A stretch of DNA of 64,000 nucleotides from the NCBI GenBank assembly GCA_030737875.1, contig CM060922.1, positions 232,666,335 to 232,730,334 on the forward strand, in the 5' to 3' direction. This document shows, piece after piece, positions 47,261-59,375 of the stretch. A model generated the notes under the pieces. It was not told where the DNA came from and did no database searches. It saw nothing but the letters and a program-made list of their open reading frames with translations. Origin of the DNA: Allium sativum (taxonomy: Eukaryota; Streptophyta; Magnoliopsida; Asparagales; Amaryllidaceae). The position numbers and the translations under genes were made by a program. Position 1 is the first letter of the stretch. Each line of letters begins with the position of its first letter.

Positions 47261-48448
47261 ATCTCCCCCACTTAAAAATTTTCATCCCCGAAAAGGAACA
47301 AAGTCGAAAGTGGTTTGATTAATCAACTCACTTCCAATATGGCTTCCATTCTCCAACTTTTCAGTTTCTGAGAATTTTCAAATTCTTCAAAAATTTGGCT
47401 AACACCCGGAATTTTCGAAAAATTTCGCCATAACCTCCTTTGTACGGGGAGGGGTTTGGAAATTTATTGGGCCGTATTAGGTACCTAGTAAATCCTATAA
47501 AGCACACACATATTTATAGTGATATACTCTGGTGTTTACAGGGGAGCGTGTGTTGATAATAACTCCAGAGAATAAATTCTCGTCACCCTATCTAAGCCTG
47601 AGGGAGTGTGTATTTTTAATTACTCCAGAGAATAAATTCTCGTCACCTCGTCCCATGTGGGAAATAAATAATCCATGTGCCGTATCTAATAACTAGAGAG
47701 ACGTGATTATTGTCAACTCCTGACCCGTGTGGGGTTTTTATTAATCTGGCAATTTATCGTTACAATTTTATATGGTCCATATCAGTCATCAGTTCAACCT
47801 ATAATATATAGTCATCGCCATACAAGCCTCTCGCTCGTATGGTAAATCTTCAACCTCGTCACACAAGCTCCAAATACATATGTGGTATATGATGAAGTAT
47901 GCCTATCATCAAGAAGTATGTCATGTAATGTAGTTAAAAATTAATTGTTACTATCCTATGGCGACCTTTATTATTACACACAGAACAACCAGCACTACGC
48001 ATCCAATGGCATTCACAGGGGTTGATATAAAAATAAAATTGCGCATCCAACTCATTAATGTTTACCTATTTGTCAGGCACGCAAATAAAATCTTCACTCA
48101 ACAGCTAATCCATTTACCTGTTGAAACATATATAATGCACATGTATATCTTTCTATCTATTTCTAACTCAGTTCAATGTGTGATTTAATCGAATAAATTC
48201 TACCATTTATTCCCTTATTGAAATTAACTATCGTTCTAATAATTTAATTAATCAAATCCACTATCACACAACGGCAACAAAAATCAATTTTATTTTTAAC
48301 TTTTCAAAATCATACAAATTAATTCATACACTCTTTTTAAATTAATCAGACTATAGAATTAAAAGTGCACATCCATGGAAAGAAAATAACAGCAAAGTAG
48401 AGAACTAAATGGTAATGCAAAGTATGGTAAATGTACCTTGCACCGGAG
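47261..48448 (-). other. Polypurine tract and 3' untranslated region of D
   Basis: ATCTCCCCCACTT (47261-47273) is the polypurine tract on the - strand. The rest up to the pol stop is non-coding and matches 24500-25417 of B inverted. A 76-codon + strand frame at 47958-48188 is shared with B. Confidence 0.8.
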
Positions 48449-48952
48449 TCAATCAGAGATATCCACTCGACACTTAGGATAGGCCTTCTGAATGCTCTCC
48501 TCAGTTTCCCAAGTACAATCTCGCGGATCTCCACTCCATTGCACTTTGACTAAGTGAACCTTCTTGTTCCTCAGTTCTTTGGTTTCTTTGCCAATGATCT
48601 TTAGCGGCTCTCTTCTTACAACCAATTCTGGAGTAATTTCAATATCTTGTTGCGCTGCTTCTTCCACGATCAAGTCTGGATCATGAATGTGCTTTCGAAG
48701 TTGAGATATGTGAAATACATCATGCACTCTAGGCAACCAATCAGGCAGTTGAACCCTATAAGCGAGAGTTCCAATCCGTTCAAGGATAGGAAACGAACCA
48801 ATGAATTTGGGCGCCAAATTCCCAGTTTTTCCGAACCGGATAACTCCTCTCATCGGCGATACTTTGAAGCATACATAGTCGCCAATAGTAAATGATATAT
48901 CTGTTCTTCTCTTATCGGCATAGCTCTTCTGTCGGCTTTGAGCGGCGAGTAA
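48449..48952 (-). pseudogene. pol: D integrase C-terminus and chromodomain
   Basis: After a TGA at 48953-48955 the frame resumes in QKSYADKRRTD, passes the RFGKTGNLAPKFIGSFPIL, YRVQLPDWLPRVHDVFHISQL and HDPDL blocks of gypsy integrase C-termini, and ends in a chromodomain-like LVKVQWSGDPRDCTWETEE followed by the natural stop at about 48449. Chromodomains steer integration toward modified histones. Confidence 0.88.
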
Positions 48953-49933
48953 TCATTTCTTAATGAAATCGACTTTGTCAGTAGCCTCACGGATCATATC
49001 AGGTCCCGATACATGTCTATTACTGGGTTCGACCCAACTAGCAAGAGATCGGCACGGTCTACCATGCAATGCTTCGAATGGCGACATTGTCAGGCTCGCT
49101 TGGTAGCTATTGTTGTATGAGAACTCAGCCAAATGAAAATGGTCTTCCCATGATCCACCAAAGTCAAGAACACAAGCCCGCAATAAACCTTCTAGTATAC
49201 GAGTCACCCTCTCAGTCTGACCATCTGTCTGAGGATGATAAGCGGTGCTCAAGTTCAGCTTCGTTCCCAGTTTTATTTGAAATGCCACCCAGAATTTGCT
49301 AGTGAATATTGGATCTCTATCACTAACTATACTGAGCGGCACTCCATGTAGCCTAACAATTTCCTTGAAATATATCTGCACCAGACTCTGAGCAGTTCGG
49401 TTCGATCTGACAGGTATGAAATGGGCGGCCTTTATGAAGCGATCTACGATCACCCTAATACTGTCATTTCCTTTTCTGGTTCTGGGCAAACCATCTATGA
49501 AATCCATGGAAATATGCTCCCACTTCCAACCTGGAACGTTCAGCGCTTGAAACAATCCAGCCAGTTTTTGTTGGTTGCTTTTGACTAGTTGGCAAGTAGG
49601 GCATCGGCTAACATTTAAAGAAATGTCTCTCTTCATCGACTTCCACCAGAAAGTGCGTTTGATGTCATTATACATTTTGCTTACTCCTGGATGCATACTA
49701 AGTTTTGACTTGTGGCATTCATCCAGTACTTCCTTTCGGAGCTCAGAAAAGTTAGGAACGCAAATTCGACCCTTTTGCCTTAGAATCCCATCATTATCAA
49801 CCAGAAAACTCGAGTGCTCGCCTTTCTGAATTTTCTCTCGGATCTTTTGAATGAAGTAATCATCCTTCTGAAGAGCAGAGATTTTATCAATCAATGAAGT
49901 TGTAATAATAAAACTGGCGATCATTACATTCTT
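48953..49933 (-). pseudogene. pol: D integrase core
   Basis: The zinc finger HKSKLSMHPG...CPTCQ (about 49590-49720) is followed by the D-D-E core: SMDFIDGLP (about 49494), IVSDRDPIF (about 49312) and QTERVTR (about 49203), all retained. The segment is preceded by TGA 49934-49936 and ends with TGA 48953-48955. Both stops read most simply as CGA to TGA. Confidence 0.92.
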
Positions 49934-50191
49934 TCAGCTTAACGCATCGGCCACGACATTGGCTTTCCCTGGAGTGTATAGAATCTCAAAATCGTATTCT
50001 GCAAGGAACTCTAGCCAACGTTGCTGCCTCTGATTCAAGTCTTTCTGGGTGAACAGATACTTTAACGAATGGTGATTTGTAAACAGTTCGAATTTCTCAC
50101 CCAAAAGATAGTGTCTCCAGATTTTTAAAGCAAATACGATGGCCAACAACTCAAGATCATGAGTGACGTAGTTTTTCTCGTGCGACTTTAG
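49934..50191 (-). pseudogene. pol: D RNase H, C-terminal part
   Basis: The frame opens after TAG 50192-50194 and encodes [19 protein letters not shown], a [11 protein letters not shown] block (N-H where D-H is usual), and the [12 protein letters not shown] end of gypsy RNase H. It runs in the same frame into integrase. Confidence 0.88.
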
Positions 50192-50542
50192 CTAACGGCT
50201 AGCATAAGCAATCACTTGACCTCTTTGCATTAATACTGCACCCAGGCCTTCTCTAGAGGCATCTGTCCAGACTTTCAAGTCTTGATTGCCATCGATAATC
50301 GTTAACACGGGAGCCATTGTTAATCTAACCTTTATCTTCTGAAAAGCCTCCTTACATTCGGGAGTCCACTTGAATTTCGTGTGCTTCTTTGTAAGCTTTG
50401 TTAAGTGAGTAGATATCCTCGAAAAATCTTTAACGAACTTCCGGTAATAACTAGCCAATCCAAGAAAACAGCAGACTTCTGTAGGAGTACTAGGCTGTTT
50501 CCAATTTTGAGTAGTTGTGATTTTACTTGGATCCACAGCGTT
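50192..50542 (-). pseudogene. pol: D reverse transcriptase end and start of RNase H, truncated
   Basis: [20 protein letters not shown] is the RT thumb/connection, and [18 protein letters not shown] starts RNase H. Everything upstream (RT catalytic blocks, protease, gag, leader, primer site) is gone: at about 50537-50543 the frame runs straight into LTR sequence. Confidence 0.9.
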
Positions 50543-51966
50543 GCCGTGGCGCTGTTTTTCTTCAGATTTGATTTACATATATCTGAAAATCTAACTGTTG
50601 GATCTTCACATATTTTATATCATTAGAAAGATCATTTCAAAACGAATCCAACGGTTCCAGTTTTGGGAAAATCTGACGGTCGGATCTCCCAGTACACTCG
50701 TTTGAAGTTTCGATTTCAAAATACGAACTGCAGCGTCGTTATTCGATTTAATTTAATTATATTTATATATATAAATATAATCTATTCTGGCACTGTTTTT
50801 CATTAGATTTGAATTAAACATTCCAGACAATCCAACCGTTGGATCATTACAAAGTTGGTGTCGTTGGAAAGATATTTCCAAGGCGAACCCAACGGTTTCG
50901 GTTTCGGAAAAATCCGATGGTCGGATCTCCCGCACTAATCGTTTGAAATCACCGTTTCAAAACACGAACTGCAGCTTCGTTACTCGATATATTTTAATTA
51001 TATTTATATAGATATATAATTATAATCAATTCTTCGATTTCAAAAATATATTCTTTTCATACATTTGATAAAAGTGATATTTTTATCCGACAAACATTTA
51101 TTTCGACACATCACTATTTTTAACAATTCATGTATCTAATAAAAATGTGATTTTTATTGTAAAGCAATTAATTTCAAAACACGACTATTTTATATAGTTC
51201 ATATAGTTGATAAAAATATGATTTTTATTATAAAACAATTTATTTCGAGCACGAATACCATTCAACACATGAATTTCTATTCAACGAATGAATTTTTATT
51301 CAACACATGAACGTTTTCTATAGTTCGTATATATACAATAAAAATGTGATTTTTATCATTAAAACAATTTATTTAAAACGCGAATACCATTTAACACATG
51401 AATTTTTATTCAACGAATGAATTTCTATTCAACACATGAATGTTTTCTATTGTTCGTATATATAAAATAAAAATGTGATTTTTATTGTTAAAACAATTTA
51501 TTTAAAACACGAATACCATTCAACACATGAATTTCTATTCAACGAATGAATTTCCATTCAAAACATGAAGGTTTTCTATTCAACACACGAATATAGTTTC
51601 AACACAAGAAAATAATTCTAACACATGGATATTATTCAAAATTTCGGCAGCATAACGGCAGGGTAGTAAAAACCGAGGCCGTCCCAAGTACGGCTCCTCG
51701 CTCTAACTTAAAGCCTCACAGCTTTTGACAATGGGGATTTCATGCATCTAGTTCGCACGCAGGCGGCATGTATATCTTTTTCATTTCCACAAATTAATCC
51801 TATGTGGTTTCAACCAAATAATTCTCAACCACAAACTAGTATTTTTCAACCACAATCAATCAACTTCAACCACAAATAATTCTAATCAACCATTCGCTAT
51901 CAACCAATTTTCACACCAATCACAACCAATAAATATCGTCCATGGTTCGTTGACGAGGGGCGTGTG

Positions 51967-52000
<34 letters not shown>

Positions 52001-52299
52001 AGTATATTTCACTTCTATTCAACACATATATAATTCTTTACAATGCAAATATAACTTATACATCCAATGTTCAACTTATACAACACTTATACATGAGGTG
52101 TACAATGCTTATATAACCCACACATCGACTATATAATTTATACATCGTCGTTTTCCATATCGTTTATAGTTCAGAAATCTCACATTGGGTTCCACTCCAC
52201 CAAAAATAGCAGAAGGCTCAGAAAAATATGCGGTCTCTTCTAGAATGTAGAAGAGGTCCACACAAGTCCACTATCTCTTGTTTCACTGAATTTCGCCAA
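50543..52299 (-). repeat. Truncated 5' LTR of D
   Basis: Matches 44158 to about 45915 of the D 3' LTR in the same orientation, including both tandem arrays and the TA microsatellite (about 51967-51999). It lacks the part equivalent to 42299-44157. It is interrupted at 52299/52300 by element C and resumes at 63557. Confidence 0.92.
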
Positions 52300-54122
52300 T
52301 GAAACACCCCACCTCCGTTAAGGTCACTCACAAAGGGAATGCCTTAATTTTGGTGGAGGTTTATAAGTAAAAGCCACAAACAAACTCAAGACAGATATAA
52401 ATACACATATTTTAAACAGCGGAAACGAACAGACTTTTATTTCATCAATACGTGTTCAAAACAAAACATTGTATCAAAATACTTCCAACATTATATCATC
52501 ATTACTGTCTTAATAATTAAAGAAGCAGAAAACATAAATAAAGTGACAAAAATCCCCATAGTGATATCCAAAGCCATAGTCCGAGCAAAGGAGACCCAAC
52601 TCATACATCTACATTCTTGGAGCTTGTACAGAGCCAGACCGAGCTGAGCTGTTTCCTCCCTATGGACCTGGGGAGGGGACGAAAGAAAAGAAGATGAAAA
52701 GAAAATAGGGTCATACATAAAGCCTGAGTAAGTCTAGTAACTCTTCAGTATGTGAATAAGAAAAGGGCATGATAGATATATACTGAAAATAGGATGGTCT
52801 CACAAGCTAAGGGAGTGTCGAATGTACAATCGTACCCATACTATATCTCTGCATCTACTTGAGTTTACTCTAACTGGCACCCCATGGTGAGGGTGAAGTG
52901 ATCCCCAACTTTATTTAAAGATCGGCTCCTACTCGCGTTAAGATGTGTCATACGGCCCCCAAGAATTATAGATACCTATGATGGTCCCACCATGGGGTGT
53001 ATCAAGACCCATGGCGGCGCCCCGACACAAATTCTAGAAGGCATAGGTTATACTACAAGTGTCCCCAGTGCACTGGTTGTCTGCTCCGAAGTGTGTGCAC
53101 GCCCACACCCTATTAGACCTGCACTGTGCACCCACCGCCGTCGTTTGACCGCTTACAATCAGCCCAGTAATCGTGCCCCACCCTGCCTAGTTTCAGGGCA
53201 CCGTTGATACCTAAATTGGGTTACTGCTGAAACGGGTCCCTCGTTACCAGGATTTTATAGTCAAACATGTTAAGTGGTTAAGTGTATGTATTTACCTAAC
53301 CCCCACCCATCAATTCTTGTTAACATGTTGAATTTGGTTAAGTGTTATAGTTTACTTAACCCTACCACATGTCCTTAGCCTCTTAGGAGCACCAGACCAC
53401 TCACTTTAGATAGATATTGCTACGGTTACTGGATATGCCGGTCGGTTCTGGGCAGGTTTACACAGTAGCTCAGTCTAACCTCGGGTCTTTATTGGGCTCA
53501 ATGCTTAACCACCCACATTGGATATGTATTGTTGTGACTACTGGACAGCCGGGCGGTTCCGGGCAGGTTTACATCACAACTCAATCCAACCTCGGGTTAA
53601 GCATATCGTGTTTTCTAAATTTACATATTTTATTACTATATATGTAAATGTCATATCTTTTATTTTTGGGTATAACAATTCATACCGCTTTACATGTCAT
53701 TGTCGTTGGCATGTGCCGAACATGCCAACATATATTTTCAATGTTTTACATCCAACATTGTTACCCCCATTCGTAACGCTCGCAACATTATAACAAATGT
53801 TGGGCTCGACACAATTCGACCCAACTTTATAAGCGTGAGAAAAAGGGGAAAATCAATAACATGTAATATTTTACAACATATAAGGGTGTGTGGCGCTTGA
53901 ACTTGCAATTTAGCGATTCAACTAACATATAATATGAGTCATGTGAACTTGCATTCAAATCAATGTATAACTAAGGAGGTGACATATGAAATGGCATAGT
54001 TTAGGCTTGCACAACTTGTGTTTAAACATGTTTAACTTGGCATAATGTTAAACACAAAACTAGCATGATGTATATTCACCAAATGGTCCAATTTCATCAT
54101 CTAATCACATAGCCTATTTCAA

Positions 54123-54326
54123 CATGAACTTGCATAGTTTTTGAAACCCAAACGATACTTAACATAGATCTAATTATGCTTGCAAATAAACATGAACTTG
54201 CATAGTTTGTGAAACCCAAACAATACTTAACATAGATCCAATTATACTTGCAAATAAACATGAACTTGCATAATTTATGAAAACCAAACGATGCTTCACA
54301 TAGATCCAATTATATTTGCAAATAAA
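54123..54326. repeat. Three tandem 68-bp units in the C LTR
   Basis: Units begin CATGAACTTGCATA at 54123, 54191 and 54259, each exactly 68 bp, with a truncated fourth start at 54327. The other LTR has the same array at 62301-62504. Confidence 0.93.
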
Positions 54327-54900
54327 CATGAAAGTGATGACATAGGTTTTGGCTCATATAGGCATAAAAGGTTTCAAGTCTAAATCATGTTTGCATAAGC
54401 CTTAATTCAGGCTTAATGAATGTATAAGGTCCATGTCATAGGCATAAAAAAAAAGGGATAAATTTCTAGTTTTTGCCACAAACTTTCAAGTGCCATTGTT
54501 TTCGTATACAAATGTTCAATAGGCTTGCATCAATCAATTTATGCCACAATCACCAATACACAAGTCATGATAAAACCATCACAATACATAGAATTTATAC
54601 AATAACACAATTCTATTTTCATTTACATTGAATCACATCACAATTCTTATTTATATTCTGAAAGGTCACTATACTTACAACGAATGCAGAATCATGAATT
54701 CTGGATTCTGAATTCTGAAATTGAGGTGCGCTCCTTTGGGTAGACTAACGTTGCGTTGATTTATTTTATTAACTTTAATCTTCTTCTTAGTTTGATTCGT
54801 CTCTAGGCTTTTCTCTTGATGGCTATGTTTAATTCCTCCCTAGCAGCATGACGACTCCTTTCTCTTTTTTTGTGTGAATTTTTAGTTGAGACTTAGGGTG

Positions 54901-54910
54901 TATTTATAGA
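54901..54910 (-). promoter_or_regulatory. TATA box of the C LTR
   Basis: TCTATAAATA on the - strand. The copy that would drive gag-pol is in the other LTR at 63048-63057. Confidence 0.65.
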
Positions 54911-55056
54911 TTTTTAAGTTGTTTTGAGCCGTCAGATGAGGACAGGAGCAATCTAGGCCATTCATAGTTAAAAGAGCCAATCAAGAGGTGACATGTCAGT
55001 CGTAGTGACACACAAGGCCTCAGAAATTCGAGCCAGAGCCAGACCTGGCCAGCCAG

Positions 55057-55130
55057 GTCGACACCCAAGTCGACACTATGGTCGACCTGGGGGGGACCAG
55101 GTCGACACTATGGTCGACCCTATGGTCGAC
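55057..55130. repeat. Cluster of six GTCGAC palindromes in the U3 region of C
   Basis: Six GTCGAC words in 74 bp, arranged so that CCAGGTCGAC and GTCGACCTGG can pair. It lies about 150-230 bp upstream of the TATA box on the - strand. The same cluster is at 63204-63276 in the 5' LTR. Confidence 0.9.
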
Positions 55131-55410
55131 CTGGTCTCTGGGCGGAAATTTTCCCGCCCAGCCCAGTTTGAACCTGAAATTCGAATTTTTGGAATTAAAC
55201 TGAGCTGTTTGAAATTAAATTTGATTCTGAAACTTCCGAAGGCCATAACTCCTTCATACGGAGTCCGATTCGTGCAAACTTGGACTCTATCTCAAGTAGA
55301 ATTCCAAGACGAACGCAATGACATAACCCATTTCCCTTAATTCTTTCATGTAGAATTAAATATACTTTAATTTGTGAATCTTAACGTTATAGAATTCACG
55401 GGGTGTTACA

Positions 55411-56006
55411 TTCTCCCTCCCTTAAAAGGATTTCGTCCCCGAAATCTTCAAGTTAGGAGGAATGTATATCCTACCATCCAACAGTCCGTCTACTTAACCA
55501 ACAAACACAGTAAACCAATGTCCTTAAAAGACTTCTAATGTTTCATGATCATATGCATAGTGTGTGTGTACATGTCCTTATCTAATGCCGAAATCAGGCG
55601 GTCTACTGATTCAGTTAACCTCCTTAGTGCGAATCATGTAAGTGTCATGAATCCATTATGTATGCAAAAAAATTCTACTCATAATTCTACATGAGTGCAC
55701 AACTATTCATACAAATGCGACAACCATATGACAGCATATCAAGTTTCAACCATATACAAATGAGAATACACATATATGCATATGCAATATGAAGTGACTG
55801 AGTCGATCTATAACCTAGGGTGTATGTATATGCATCCACGAGCAACCACTAGCAACCATTTGCAGCCATCATCCATAACATGTTTTCAAATAATGTTTGC
55901 ATCCATTTGTTTTCCACCTAAGGAGTTAGGAAAAGGACCGAGGAAATATACCTAAAAAGGATAGATAAAGCATAACTTAAGGAAAAAGAGAGATCAAAGA
56001 TGTACC
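55411..56006 (-). other. Polypurine tract and 3' untranslated region of C
   Basis: Read on the - strand, AAGGGAGGGAGAA (55411-55423) abuts the 3' LTR. The remaining 580 bp show no gene. Confidence 0.75.
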
Positions 56007-56529
56007 CTAAAAAAGAAGAGGGTAGGCGGCGCGTATTCTGTCCTCAGTATCCCAAGTCGCGTCTTCCTCGGCGTCGCTCCTGAACTTTAACAAGTTTGAC
56101 ATCGCGGTTGCGTATCTTTTTCACTTCAGTTCCTATGTTGCGGGTTGGAACTCTCCTCACAGTTTCTTCACGTTCCACTTCGGCTTCTTCTAGAGTGCTA
56201 GGTTCCACCACTTCCGCTGACTCATGCAAACACTTCCAGAGGTGAGATACATGAAAGACGTTGTGAACTCCGGTCAGTCTCTCGGGTAGCTCTAATCTAT
56301 AGGCCATCTTTCCAACCTTCTCGGTGATAGGAAACAGTCCTACAAATCTTGGTGCCAGCTTTCCTGCGGATCCAAAACGAACGACGTTCCTTAAAGGTGA
56401 TACCTTAAGGAAAACCCTGCCCCCAACCTCAAACTCAAGGTCGGTCCTTCTTTTGTCAGCGTAGGATTTCTGTCTATCTTGGGCAGTCTTCATTCTCCTA
56501 CGTATCAAGTCCACTTTCTCCGAAGTCTC
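56007..56529 (-). pseudogene. pol: C integrase C-terminus and frameshifted chromodomain
   Basis: The frame resumes after TGA 56530-56532 with QKSYADKRRTD, VRFGSAGKLAPRFVG and VHNVFHVSHLWKCLH. At about 56075, after KLVKVQ, the frame shifts: the reading frame then in use stops at 56044-56046. The chromodomain end (a DATWDTEDRIRAAYP-type stretch) lies in another frame and stops at 56007-56009. Confidence 0.85.
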
Positions 56530-57345
56530 TCAAATCATATCTGGCCCAAGTATAAGCTTATCTGTAGACTCCCACCAGCAAGTTGGTGATTTGCACGGTC
56601 TTCCATATAAGGCTTCGAAGGGTGCCATACCAATGGTAGCTTGGTAGCTGTTGTTATAAGCAAATTCCACTAAAGGAAGGTGATCCTCCCAAGTCCCTCC
56701 AAAGTGAAGAATGCAAAGTCTCAAAAGATCTTCTAAAACTCTATTCACCCTTTCCGTCTGGCCATCGGTTTGGGGGTGATAGGCTGTGCTCAAACATAAC
56801 TGTGTGCCTACAGCTTCTTGCAGACTCCGCCAAAACTCGCTTGTGAAAATAGGGTCCCGGTCACTAATAATGCTGGAGGGTATCCCATGAAGTCGAACTA
56901 TTTCCTTGAGATAAAGAATTGCTAGAGATGCGGCAGTCCTTCTACTTTTGATAGGTATGAAGTGGGCGCTCTTAGTAAGCCTATCCACTATTACCCAAAT
57001 GCTGGTGTTGCCTCTTCTCAACCTAGGTAGTCCATCAATGAAGTCCATTGAAATGCTATCCCACTTCCACTGTGGGATCTCTAAAGGATGAAGTAGTCCT
57101 TCAGGCTTCTTCTGTTCCGCCTTGACCCGTTGGCAAGTCATGCACTTAGAAACGAAATCTGCCACGTCTTGTTTCATTCCGCTCCAAAAGAAAGTCCTTT
57201 TTATATCCTTGTACATTTTATCACCGCCAGGGTGTATAGTCATCTTGGAATGATGCGCTTCCTCGAGAACCTTCTTTGTCAACTCCATTGCTTGCAGGAC
57301 GCATAATCTTCCATCTCGCCTCAGCCAACCCTTATCATCAATGGC
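56530..57345 (-). pseudogene. pol: C integrase core
   Basis: The zinc finger HHSKMTIHPGG...CMTCQRV and all three catalytic blocks (SMDFIDGLPR, IISDRDPIF, QTERVNR) are present. The segment follows TAA 57346-57348 and ends at TGA 56530-56532, a likely CGA change. All of it is in the same frame as RNase H. Confidence 0.92.
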
Positions 57346-57699
57346 TTACCTACTGAGGTGACTAGAAGTCTCACCCCTAATAAGTTTATCAATCACATCA
57401 ACAAGCTAAGGGTCTTCACGTTGTGCAGCCCCTATCGAGTCCAAGAGAGTAGGGCGTACTTTGAGAGATGCTAACAAACCCAATACAAAATTTGAGGAGG
57501 GCCTAAAGTTAAAGCTGGCTACATACTCCAGGCGTTGCCTCTCTACGAAGAGTGGGCTTAAGGTCAGTTTCTTTTGGCTCAACGCGTCTGCTACTACGTT
57601 GCCTTTGCCGGGAGTATAGGAAATTTCAAAGTCATACGAGGCCAGAAACTCCATACATCTTTGCTGCCTCAACTTAAGATCCTTCTGCGAGAAGAGATA
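57346..57699 (-). pseudogene. pol: C RNase H end and integrase linker
   Basis: Encodes [20 protein letters not shown], the end of RNase H, and a linker to integrase. It is bounded by TAA 57700-57702 and contains TAG 57406-57408 and TAA 57346-57348. Confidence 0.85.
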
Positions 57700-58775
57700 T
57701 TACAACGATTTATGGTCAGTGTATAATTCAAACTTCTCACCTATGAGATAATGGCACCATGACTTAAGCGCAAAGACGGTGGCAGCTAACTCAAGATCGT
57801 GGGTTGGGTAGTTCTTTTCATGAACTTTCAGTTGTCTTCCGCCGTAAGCTACTACCCTTCCTTCTTGCATTAGAACAGCGCCTAGTCCCATTCCACATGC
57901 GTCTGTGTATACTGTGAACATTTTGCTTCCATCTGGCAAATTCAGAACTGGGGCTGTTGTGAGAGCCCTTTTTAATCGTTGGAAAGCAAACTCACAGTCC
58001 AAATCCCAAGTGAATGTCATATTCTTCTTTGTTAGCCTTGTGAGTGGGGCTGAGTTTTTTGCGAAATCCCTAATAAACTTTCGGTAAAAACCGGCTAGCC
58101 CAAGAAAGCTTCGAACCTCGGTTGCATTTCTTGGTGTCTTCCAATCCTGCACTGCCACCACTTTCACGGGGTCCATGGCCAACCCTTCTTTGGACACTAT
58201 ATGCCCCAGAAATCTTACTTCTTTTCTCCAGAAGTGACACTTGGATAATTTGGCTTTTAGTTGATGAGCTCGAAGAGTTTCCATGATTTCTTTCAGATGC
58301 TGAGCATGCTCTTCCTCATTCTTTGAGAAGATCAAGATATTGTCTACGTAGACAACAACAAATTTGTTGAGGAATTCTCTGAACACCCTGCTCGTTAGGT
58401 CTATGAAATAAGCGGGTGCATTTGTCAAGCCGAAAGGCATGACAAGCCACTCGGAGAAACCGTCTGGGGTTCTGAATGCCGTTTTATCAATGCTATCTTC
58501 AGCTACTCTTAGCTGATGGAACCTAGTTGCCAGATCAAGTTGGGAGAAGACCGTTGCACCTACAAGCTGATCAAACAAATCGTCGATTCGGGGAAGAGGG
58601 TGCCTATTTTTCTTGGTCAATTTGTTTAACTCTCTATAGTCGACGCAAAGGCGAAGCGAACCGTCCACTTTGGTTGCGAACACTACTGGAGCAACCCATT
58701 CTGAAATGCTCTGTCTAATGAACCCTTTTTCGATAAGTTCTTTAACCTACTTACTGAGCTCCTTTCTCTCCTTTG
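57700..58775 (-). pseudogene. pol: C reverse transcriptase and RNase H, catalytic Asp lost
   Basis: RT blocks are clear: [44 protein letters not shown] and [13 protein letters not shown]. The universally conserved YVDD reads YVDN (codon AAT at 58339-58341), so the polymerase would be inactive even without the stops. RNase H starts [19 protein letters not shown], and its later Y-T-D-H block precedes TAA 57700-57702. An in-frame TAG lies at 58747-58749, and a small deletion with frame change lies just upstream (about 58775). Confidence 0.92.
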
Positions 58776-59375
58776 GAGCCATGTGTTATCCACAAGATAT
58801 ATGCGGAAGTCTATTTCCCGCCTCGGAGGTAAGCCTTTCACCTCCTCAAAGGCATCCGGATATTCCCGGACTACTCTAACTGATTGCAGATTCTCATCAG
58901 AAGCATCAAGAGACTCTAGATAACTAAGCATAACAGCATTCAAGGGATTACAAGAAATTTCTAGAGTGTTACTAAGCCGAGTCAAGAGCCTAACTACTCT
59001 TATTTCACGATCAAAAATGGCACTATTACTGAATAACCAGACCATGCCTAAGATCAATCCATATCCCGAGAAGCCTAAGACAAAGGCATTACAACTAAAC
59101 TCAATGTTGAGAATAGAGATTTTCAAACCCAAACAAACCATTGACAAGTAAGCGGAGCCCCCAATTGGATTTGAAACTACTAAGGGATCTTTTACCATAC
59201 TAGTGTCTAGATGTAGAAATTCTACTAAGGCAGATGAAATGAAAGAGTGTGATGCTCCAGAGTCAAAAAGTGTATGAACTAGATGATCATAAAGATAGAC
59301 TACACTTTCTACAGAAATATTACTACCTCGTTCTTGCTGAGGTGCCACTAGCGCATGAACCTGACCCCTGAAGTG
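58776..59375 (-). pseudogene. pol: C aspartic protease
   Basis: LVHTLFDSGASHSFIS (active-site Asp near 59262) and VLGFSGYGLILGMVWL show the retropepsin. The reading frame differs from gag (shift at about 59370-59400) and from RT (shift near 58775, after PPRREIDFRIYLV, where roughly ten residues of the usual linker are missing). Confidence 0.88.

Larger units (their letters stand above)
52300..55410 (-). repeat. 3' LTR of element C
   Basis: Length 3,111 bp. Contains a diverged 112-bp duplication (about 53415 and 53527), three exact-length 68-bp tandem units (54123-54326), a TATA box on the - strand (54901-54910) and a GTCGAC cluster (55057-55130). Confidence 0.93.

Noticed and set aside
53417..53900. 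Frames conserved between the two C LTRs (also 61696-62078)
   Set aside because: LTR duplicates always share frames; no start context or domain supports them.
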